A stretch of 20,530 bases of DNA from Muribaculaceae bacterium. GTDB taxonomy: Bacteria > Bacteroidota > Bacteroidia > Bacteroidales > Muribaculaceae. Below, one piece after another: positions 15,308 to 20,530 of the stretch; position 1 is the stretch's first letter; every line of letters begins with the position of its first letter. The notes under the pieces are model-generated. The model was not told the origin of the DNA. It did no database searches and saw only the letters and a program-made list of their open reading frames with translations. A program made the translations under genes and the position numbers. The stretch is taken from the NCBI GenBank assembly GCA_016292745.1, contig JAEDFO010000043.1, positions 1 to 20,530 of the forward strand, written 5' to 3'.

Positions 15308-15324
15308 AGTTAATATAATTAAAC

Positions 15325-16161
15325 ATGAAAAGAGTTACCATACAAGGTATTCACGGATGCTACCACGACGCTGCAGCACGTAATTTCTTCAAGGACGAAG
15401 AAATTGAAACTATCCCATGCGAGACATTCCCTGAGATGTTCAACACGCTGCGTAACGATGCTTCGCTTTATGGCATTGTAGCCATCGAAAACACTATCGC
15501 AGGTAGCATCCTCCCAAACCACGAACTTCTGCGCCAAAGCAATCTGCAAATAATAGGTGAATACAAGATGCACATTTCGCACGTGCTGGCAGCATTGCCC
15601 GGCGACACATTAGAATCCATCACCGAGGTAAACTCGCACCCAATGGCTCTTATGCAATGTGAACAATTTCTACAGCGTCACCCACACATAAAGATGGTTG
15701 AGAAATTCGACACCGCAGGCAGCGCACGCGAAATTTCCGAGAAACATCTGGCTCACCACGCCGCCATTTGCGGCAAGTATGCGGCAGAACTCTATGGGCT
15801 CAACATCCTTGCCGAAGACATTCAGACCATAAAGCGAAACTTCACCCGATTCCTTATCGTTGCCGATCCAGCTACTGCAAGCGACGGTGCATCGTCGCGT
15901 CCACAACGAAACAAGGCCTCGATTGTATTTACACTGCCCCACACCCAAGGAAGTCTGTCGAAAGTACTAACCATATTCACTTTCTACGACATCAACCTCT
16001 CGAAAATACAGTCGTTGCCAATTCTGGGCCGCGAATGGGAATACAGATTCTACATTAATCTCACTTTCTCCGACTATATGCGCTTCAAGCAATCTATCGA
16101 TGCAGTGAAACCTCTTATCAACGACTTCAAAATACTTGGCGAATATGACGAATTCGAATAA
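15325..16161 (+). CDS. pheA: Prephenate dehydratase with ACT domain
   Basis: Converts prephenate to phenylpyruvate on the phenylalanine branch. The 278-residue monofunctional enzyme has no chorismate mutase domain. The catalytic part covers about residues 1-180, with AIENTIAGS (53-61), EVNSHPMALMQC (101-112) and NFTRFLIV (172-179) holding the T-R-F catalytic motif. The ACT domain is at about 198-275. The usual Phe-binding ESRP motif reads QSLP here (KIQSLPILGREWEYRFY, from 227), so Glu and Arg are lost while WEY is kept. It is the first structural gene after the attenuator, and its end overlaps the aminotransferase start by 17 bases. Confidence 0.95.
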   Translation: MKRVTIQGIHGCYHDAAARNFFKDEEIETIPCETFPEMFNTLRNDASLYGIVAIENTIAGSILPNHELLRQSNLQIIGEYKMHISHVLAALPGDTLESITEVNSHPMALMQCEQFLQRHPHIKMVEKFDTAGSAREISEKHLAHHAAICGKYAAELYGLNILAEDIQTIKRNFTRFLIVADPATASDGASSRPQRNKASIVFTLPHTQGSLSKVLTIFTFYDINLSKIQSLPILGREWEYRFYINLTFSDYMRFKQSIDAVKPLINDFKILGEYDEFE

Positions 16162-17320
16162 CATAACTCCGGCCGACCGCGTAGGCACCGTAAAAGAATA
16201 TTATTTCTCGAAAAAACTCCGCGAAATAGCTCAGCTTAACGCTCAAGGAGCCGACATAATATCGCTTGGAATCGGCGGCCCCGACCTGCCACCAAGCCAG
16301 GCCGTCATCGACACTCTTTGTGAGCAGGCTCGGTTGGACAATACTCACGGCTACCAACCTTATATAGGGATTCCGGAACTACGAGAAGCTTACGCCCAAT
16401 GGTACAGCCACTACTACGGAGTGACCCTGGACCCAGCATCAGAGATTCTGCCTCTCATCGGCTCGAAGGAGGGCATACTGCACATAACTCTCGCGTTCGT
16501 CAACCCTGGCGACGGTGTCCTCGTTCCCAATCCCGGATACCCCACCTACACATCGGTGAGCCGCCTTGCTCAAGCTGAGATATTCAATTACAACCTGCTT
16601 GAAGAATCAAACTGGCAACCCGACTTCGACGCACTCGAGAAAATGCCACTCGACAAGATAAAACTTATGTGGGTTAACTATCCAAACATGCCCACTGGAG
16701 CCCCGGCCGACATGGATGTGCTAAGGAGAATTATCGATTTCGGCAAGAAACACAACATCGTCATAGTTAACGACAATCCGTACAGCTTCATTCTCCACAA
16801 ATGCCGCACAAGCATCTTGAGCATCGAAGGAGCCAAAGATATTGCCATCGAGCTCAATTCGCTCAGTAAATCGCACAATATGGCCGGATGGCGCATGGCC
16901 ATGGCCGCATCCAACCCGGCATTTATCGGATGGATTATCAAAGTTAAGTCGAACATCGACTCAGGACAGTTCCGGCCCATGATGAAAGCCGCAGTTGAAG
17001 CCCTTAAGGCCCCCGACAGTTGGTACGACGAAGTAAATGCCACATACGGCCGCCGGCGGTTAATTGCCGAGAAAATAATGGATGCACTCGGATGTACTTT
17101 CTCAAAGTCGCAGGCAGGATTGTTCCTCTGGGGAAGAATCCCCGACTCTGCCCCATCAGCCGAGGCCTTTGCCGACAATATTCTATATAATGCAAAAGTG
17201 TTTGTCACTCCTGGTTTCATTTTCGGAAGCCAAGGAGAACGCTATATCCGCATTTCATTGTGTGCAAAGGACGAAAAGATGAATGAAGCACTGACAAGAA
17301 TTATAAACCTCAAAAAATAA
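16145..17320 (+). CDS. PLP-dependent aminotransferase, class I/II, probable aromatic or prephenate aminotransferase
   Basis: Fold type I aminotransferase, 391 residues from the ATG at 16145 (an in-frame TTG at 16136 would add only three residues). PLP-binding features: NYPNMPTGA (178-186, the NPxNPTG equivalent), VNDNPYSF (208-215, with D210 and Y213), NSLSKSHNMAGWR with K242 as Schiff-base lysine, and a C-terminal YIRIS arginine for the substrate carboxylate. Overall it resembles the LL-diaminopimelate/aspartate aminotransferase group. Its position between pheA and the DAHP synthase, overlapping pheA by 17 bases, points to the final transamination to Phe and Tyr. Exact substrate is inferred from context only. 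Confidence 0.88.
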   Translation: MTNSNNITPADRVGTVKEYYFSKKLREIAQLNAQGADIISLGIGGPDLPPSQAVIDTLCEQARLDNTHGYQPYIGIPELREAYAQWYSHYYGVTLDPASEILPLIGSKEGILHITLAFVNPGDGVLVPNPGYPTYTSVSRLAQAEIFNYNLLEESNWQPDFDALEKMPLDKIKLMWVNYPNMPTGAPADMDVLRRIIDFGKKHNIVIVNDNPYSFILHKCRTSILSIEGAKDIAIELNSLSKSHNMAGWRMAMAASNPAFIGWIIKVKSNIDSGQFRPMMKAAVEALKAPDSWYDEVNATYGRRRLIAEKIMDALGCTFSKSQAGLFLWGRIPDSAPSAEAFADNILYNAKVFVTPGFIFGSQGERYIRISLCAKDEKMNEALTRIINLKK

Positions 17321-17329
17321 CGACATATC

Positions 17330-18409
17330 ATGACACTTGAAGACATCAAACCGATAGAGCTCGAAGGAGTCAGCTCAAAACGCCCGATTATAATTGCTGG
17401 CCCTTGCAGCGCCGAGACCGAAGAACAAGTGATGGCAACAGCCCGAAACCTTGCCAGCAACGGCATAAAGATATTCCGTGCAGGCATATGGAAACCCCGC
17501 ACAAAGCCCGGGGGCTTCGAGGGAATAGGCGTTGAAGGCCTTGAATGGCTCAAGAGAGTAAAATCAGAGACGGGAATGTATGTAGCTACAGAAGTGGCCA
17601 ACAAAGCCCATGTGGAAGCTGCACTCAATGCCGGTGTCGACATTCTATGGATAGGTGCCCGCACCACAGCCAACCCGTTTGCCATACAAGAAATAGCCGA
17701 CGCCATTAAAGGCACCGATTCGACTGTGCTCGTAAAGAACCCGGTGAACCCCGACCTCGAACTGTGGATTGGAGCCATGGAGCGCATCTATAATGCTGGC
17801 ATACGCCACATCGGAGCCATTCATCGCGGCTTCAGCGCCTACGGAAAGCACCTCTACCGCAATCTGCCTCAATGGCATATCCCAATAGAGCTCCGTCGCC
17901 GCATCCCAAATATACAGATTTTCTGCGATCCGTCGCACATAGGAGGCAAGCGCGAACTTGTTGCCCCGCTTTCGCAGCAAGCAATGGACATGGGATTCGA
18001 CGGCCTTATTGTCGAATCGCATTGTGACCCTGATTGCGCCTGGAGCGACAAGAGCCAGCAAGTTACTCCCGATGTACTGAACTTTATACTTAATATGCTT
18101 GTCATACGCGATACCACGCAATCAACCGAGAACCTGTCGCTGCTGCGCCAGCAAATCGACGGCATCGACAACGAGCTCCTCGAGACTCTCAACAAGCGTA
18201 TGCGCGTCTCTCGCGAAATTGGCCAGTACAAAAAAGAACACAGCATGCCTGTGCTGCAGACCGGCCGTTACGACGACATCCTTAAGACCCGCATCAAAGC
18301 CGCTGAAGAAATGGGTATGAGCGGTGAATTCATGAAGACTGTTCTCCAAGCCATTCACGAGGAGTCCGTGCGTCAGCAAATTGAAGTTCTCAACAACCGT
18401 ATAAAGTAA
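17330..18409 (+). CDS. Bifunctional DAHP synthase / chorismate mutase (C-terminal AroQ fusion)
   Basis: Combines the first shikimate step with chorismate to prephenate. The 359-residue protein has an N-terminal type I-beta DAHP synthase barrel (about 17-260) with IAGPCSAE (C26 metal ligand), WKPRTKPGGFEG (54-65), DPSHIGGKREL (200-210, containing the metal-binding His) and ESHCDP (229-234). A linker at about 261-268 leads to an AroQ chorismate mutase (269-359): LLRQQIDGIDNELLETLNKR, then REIGQYKKE, and a terminal IHEESVRQQ. The ferredoxin-like N-terminal regulatory domain of some relatives is absent. A Prevotella enzyme of this architecture is known to be feedback-inhibited by prephenate. It lies 9 bases after the aminotransferase and 5 before tyrA. 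Confidence 0.94.
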   Translation: MTLEDIKPIELEGVSSKRPIIIAGPCSAETEEQVMATARNLASNGIKIFRAGIWKPRTKPGGFEGIGVEGLEWLKRVKSETGMYVATEVANKAHVEAALNAGVDILWIGARTTANPFAIQEIADAIKGTDSTVLVKNPVNPDLELWIGAMERIYNAGIRHIGAIHRGFSAYGKHLYRNLPQWHIPIELRRRIPNIQIFCDPSHIGGKRELVAPLSQQAMDMGFDGLIVESHCDPDCAWSDKSQQVTPDVLNFILNMLVIRDTTQSTENLSLLRQQIDGIDNELLETLNKRMRVSREIGQYKKEHSMPVLQTGRYDDILKTRIKAAEEMGMSGEFMKTVLQAIHEESVRQQIEVLNNRIK

Positions 18410-18414
18410 GCAAA

Positions 18415-19188
18415 ATGAAGATTTTAATCATAGGTGCCGGGAAAATGGGCACATTCTTCTGCGATGTGTTGAATATGCACCATGAAGTTGCAATTTTCGA
18501 CACAAACCCCGACAAACTGCGGTTTACGTTCAACACCCAGAGAATGACCAAGCTCGAGGAAATAAAGGAATTCAACCCCGACCTCCTCATTAATGCCGCA
18601 ACGGTGAAATATACCCTGAAGGCCTTTGAGATGGTAATGCCATACATCTCTGATTCGTGTATCATATCCGACATTGCTTCGGTTAAAACCGGTCTGCCCG
18701 AATTCTATGCCAATTGCAAGCACCGTTTTGTGAGCACTCACCCAATGTTTGGCCCCACTTTTGCCTCGCTCAGCAACCTTTCAACAGAAAATGCCATAAT
18801 CATCTCGGAGAGCGACCATCTGGGCAAGGTATTCTTCAAAGACCTGTACAACCAGCTACACCTCAATATCTTCGAATATTCATTCGAAGAACACGACGAA
18901 ACAATTGCGTTCTCGCTTTCAATCCCATTTGCCTCTACATTGGTGTTTGCCAGCGTTATGAAGCATCAAGATGCACCGGGAACCACATTCAAACGCCATA
19001 TGGCCATCGCTCGTGGGCTGATGTCGGAAGACGACTTCCTACTCTCTGAAATACTCTTCAACCCGAACACTCCGGCACAGTTGGCTAAAATCCAGAGCCA
19101 GCTCTCGCGCCTCAACGAGATTATCGTGAACCATGACTCTGAGAAGATGACCGAATTTCTTGAAGAAGTAAGGAACAACATAAAATAA
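18415..19188 (+). CDS. tyrA: Prephenate dehydrogenase
   Basis: NAD(P)-dependent oxidative decarboxylation of prephenate to 4-hydroxyphenylpyruvate on the tyrosine branch. The 257-residue protein begins with a Rossmann fold (MKILIIGAGKMG, glycines at 7, 9 and 12). It has SDIASVKT (85-92) and STHPMFGP (107-114), where H109 fits the catalytic histidine of the family, then a helical C-terminal dimerisation domain. No ACT or chorismate mutase domain is present, so the protein is at the short end for TyrA and mutase activity comes from the upstream fusion. It is the last gene of the operon, 5 bases after the previous stop. Control is expected from the shared attenuator. Confidence 0.92.
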   Translation: MKILIIGAGKMGTFFCDVLNMHHEVAIFDTNPDKLRFTFNTQRMTKLEEIKEFNPDLLINAATVKYTLKAFEMVMPYISDSCIISDIASVKTGLPEFYANCKHRFVSTHPMFGPTFASLSNLSTENAIIISESDHLGKVFFKDLYNQLHLNIFEYSFEEHDETIAFSLSIPFASTLVFASVMKHQDAPGTTFKRHMAIARGLMSEDDFLLSEILFNPNTPAQLAKIQSQLSRLNEIIVNHDSEKMTEFLEEVRNNIK

Positions 19189-19216
19189 GGTGTCTCTAAG
19201 GGCAAAAAGTTATATG

Positions 19217-19254
19217 CATTGCGTCGTTAATACGTTTGTATTATTGGCGCAATG
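19217..19254 (+). repeat. Nested inverted repeat between tyrA and marC
   Basis: CATTGCG (19217-19223) pairs with CGCAATG (19248-19254), and inside it AATAC (19229-19233) pairs with GTATT (19238-19242). It lies 29 bases after the tyrA stop, is followed by a T-rich stretch, and contains the -33 box of the marC promoter. It could be the tyrA operon terminator, an operator, or both. Confidence 0.5.
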
Positions 19255-19266
19255 TTTATATTTTTG
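19235..19266 (+). promoter_or_regulatory. Bacteroidota-type promoter for the marC-family gene
   Basis: TTTG at 19235-19238, a 20-base spacer, and TATTTTTG at 19259-19266: a full consensus match, 19 bases before the ATG. It shows that this gene is a unit separate from the aromatic operon. Confidence 0.75.
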
Positions 19267-19285
19267 CAAAAAATAAGGAATCATC

Positions 19286-19867
19286 ATGATCTCATTCGAC
19301 CTTCTTGAAGCCGTAAGCGCATTCATCATCTTATTTGCAGTAATCGACATCCTGGGCTCCGTACCCATCATAATCAACCTAAAACAGCAAGGCAGGGAAG
19401 TTAACGCCATCAAAGCCACGGCTATCTCCGGCGGACTGCTCATAGGATTCTTCTATGGAGGCGACCTCATGTTGCAGCTCTTTAAAATCGATATCAGCGC
19501 ATTTGCCATTGCCGGCGCAATCGTAATATTCCTGATGTCACTCGAGATGCTGCTCGATGTTGAGATATTTAAAAACCAAGGCCCCATAAAATCGGCAACT
19601 CTGGTGCCTTTGGTGTTCCCACTCATAGCCGGTGCTGGTGCATTTACCACACTGCTGTCGCTGCGAGCTCAATATCACGAAATAAATATCATCCTGGGAT
19701 TGGTTTTTAATATGCTGTGGGTGTTCCTGGTAGTAAAATCCACCGACAGAGTGGCCAAGATAATTGGCACCGGTGGCATCTATATAAGTCGAAAATTCTT
19801 CGGAATTGTGCTTCTGGCAATTTCTGTAAAAATGCTTACCGACAATTTTAAGGTCCTTCTTGGATAA
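19286..19867 (+). CDS. MarC family (UPF0056) integral membrane protein
   Basis: A 193-residue inner-membrane protein with about six hydrophobic segments, close to the family length (E. coli MarC 221). Features typical of the family: an N-terminal helix ending IDILGSVPIIINL, a central VPLVFPLIAGAGAFTTLLSL motif with paired prolines and glycines, and a third-quarter helix followed by the RVAKIIGTGGIYISRKFFGIVLLAISVKM region typical of the MarC C-terminus. Function is not established in the family; it was once linked to multiple antibiotic resistance, later disputed, and some members are proposed neutral amino acid transporters. It has its own promoter and a terminator shared with the convergent regulator gene. 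Confidence 0.88.
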   Translation: MISFDLLEAVSAFIILFAVIDILGSVPIIINLKQQGREVNAIKATAISGGLLIGFFYGGDLMLQLFKIDISAFAIAGAIVIFLMSLEMLLDVEIFKNQGPIKSATLVPLVFPLIAGAGAFTTLLSLRAQYHEINIILGLVFNMLWVFLVVKSTDRVAKIIGTGGIYISRKFFGIVLLAISVKMLTDNFKVLLG

Positions 19868-19885
19868 CATTTAAGCAAACCCTAT

Positions 19886-19915
19886 AAGGAAGGCGCTCCG
19901 CGGGGCGCCTTTCTT
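19886..19915. terminator. Bidirectional terminator between marC-family gene and HTH regulator
   Basis: An 11-bp stem (19886-19896 with 19905-19915, one G-U pair), 8-base loop and GC-rich core; the T residues lie within the 3' arm. It sits between two convergent genes, 18 bases after one stop and 13 after the other. Confidence 0.75.
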
Positions 19916-19928
19916 GTGGGCTGCATTA

Positions 19929-20438
19929 TTACTTTTGCGCCGGTCTAAAATATTCAAAACTGTTATCTGAATAGAAAACAATAATATTAACCACCTTTCG
20001 ATCGGTTGACGACGAAGATTCAGGCATTACCGACGATCCCTCAATTATAGAACCTAACGAAATATCATTAGGCTTTAAGCTTTCCATAGCATCTTCTCCA
20101 GTGAAATCATCGGCTATAGATTCATCAAAACCTTGGGGCGATACTCGAAATGGAGAACTGAACAACGATTGCTGCTCACCAGAGTCATGTGACTGTTCAG
20201 AGGAAGTAGAATCGGATTGACTAATATACATCTCGCCTTCACCAAATAAAAGCCAACTTATGGATAGCTTCGGATAAGCATTATGGATTTTAGTTATTAT
20301 CTCATCACTCACTTTCTTGTTCCTCCCATTAAGCAATTGCGAAACGGTAGGGCGGGGTATAAAACTGGTATCAGCAAATTGCGAAACAGAAATACCTGAT
20401 GATGAAATAAAGGCTTTTATGCGTTGAACTATGTCCAT
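19929..20438 (-). CDS. XRE-type helix-turn-helix transcriptional regulator
   Basis: A 169-residue DNA-binding protein. The N-terminal ~70 residues form a Cro/C1-like domain (SVSQFADTSFIPRPTVSQLL, residues 17-36, is the helix-turn-helix). The motif SWLLFGEGEMYI at 61-72 is common to Bacteroidales regulators of this type. Residues ~73-145 are a low-complexity Ser/Glu/Asp-rich linker. The C-terminus (about 147-169) is a short conserved-looking strand with NIIVFYSDNSFEYF. No S24 peptidase or ligand-binding domain is present. The promoter region holds a 13-bp inverted repeat, suggesting autoregulation. No phage or toxin gene is seen beside it, so targets are unknown. Confidence 0.88.
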   Translation of the reverse strand: MDIVQRIKAFISSSGISVSQFADTSFIPRPTVSQLLNGRNKKVSDEIITKIHNAYPKLSISWLLFGEGEMYISQSDSTSSEQSHDSGEQQSLFSSPFRVSPQGFDESIADDFTGEDAMESLKPNDISLGSIIEGSSVMPESSSSTDRKVVNIIVFYSDNSFEYFRPAQK

Positions 20439-20479
20439 TTTACTGTTTACAACAATGAATTAAATTCGGTTAATCGTTA

Positions 20480-20527
20480 TTGCAAAAATAAAACAAAGAA
20501 TTATAAAAACCAAATTTATTTTTGCAA
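20480..20527 (-). promoter_or_regulatory. Regulator promoter inside a 13-bp perfect inverted repeat
   Basis: On the minus strand, TTTG (20514-20511), a 20-base spacer, and TATTTTTG (20490-20483) form a full promoter for the HTH gene. TTGCAAAAATAAA (20480-20492) and its exact inverse (20515-20527) flank the -33 to -7 spacer. One arm contains the -7 box, and the other lies just upstream of the -33 box. Confidence 0.7.
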
Positions 20528-20530
20528 ATC

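Noticed and set aside
16136..16144. TTG start for the aminotransferase
   Set aside because: ATG at 16145 is three codons downstream; the family N-terminus does not require the extension.
20517..20524. TATTTTTG on the plus strand as a rightward promoter
   Set aside because: No TTTG-like -33 box occurs 19-21 bases upstream, and the element is explained as one arm of the inverted repeat.
1..20530. Mobile elements, CRISPR arrays, tRNA or rRNA genes
   Set aside because: No transposase or integrase motifs, regularly spaced repeats, tRNA cloverleafs or rRNA segments were seen in either strand.

Overview
The window looks like the chromosome of an anaerobic Bacteroidales bacterium, most likely close to Muribaculaceae or Porphyromonadaceae. 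Three things point there. Genes lack Shine-Dalgarno sequences. Nearly every transcription unit is preceded by the Bacteroidota promoter form TTTG (or GTTG)-N19-21-TAnnTTTG. The gene order sppA-lpxK-punA-thiL and the C-terminal DAHP synthase-chorismate mutase fusion are typical of the group. I see no insertion sequence, prophage, CRISPR array, tRNA or rRNA; most of the window is core metabolism.

Layout. Positions 1-177 are GC-rich and unassigned, possibly the 3' end of an upstream gene. 270-2448 (+) holds nfo (endonuclease IV) and an MFS sugar-type transporter. 2627-3511 (+) is a uridine phosphorylase-like enzyme, convergent with a minus-strand operon read sppA-lpxK-punA-thiL (8361 to 3587); the two share a bidirectional terminator. 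A second minus-strand operon, mlaE-mlaF (10108 to 8595), encodes a lipid-type ABC transporter core. Divergent from it, 10438-14078 (+) is etfB-etfA-acyl-CoA dehydrogenase. 14240-15083 (+) carries a DEDDy 3'-5' exonuclease overlapped by a small membrane protein gene. 15125-19188 (+) is an aromatic amino acid operon: promoter, leader peptide and attenuator, pheA, aminotransferase, DAHP synthase-chorismate mutase, tyrA. 19286-19867 (+) is a MarC-family membrane protein, convergent with a minus-strand HTH regulator (20438-19929) whose promoter is flanked by a 13-bp inverted repeat.

The most striking element is the 5' leader of the pheA operon (about 15156-15324). It encodes an unannotated 25-residue peptide (15175-15252) in which 10 of 13 consecutive residues are Phe or Tyr. 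It is followed by a strong intrinsic terminator (15280-15307) and a mutually exclusive antiterminator (15233-15240 with 15278-15285). Its 5' arm lies in the last codons of the peptide, just beyond the aromatic codons. This is a complete architecture for translation-coupled transcription attenuation, sensing both Phe and Tyr, ahead of an operon that makes both. The ACT domain of the pheA product lacks the usual ESRP motif, so control may have shifted from the enzyme towards RNA.

Several gene starts were set from the sequence: etfA at 11345, the small membrane protein at 14859, the aminotransferase at 16145 and mlaE at 10108. lpxK appears to use TTG at 6574.
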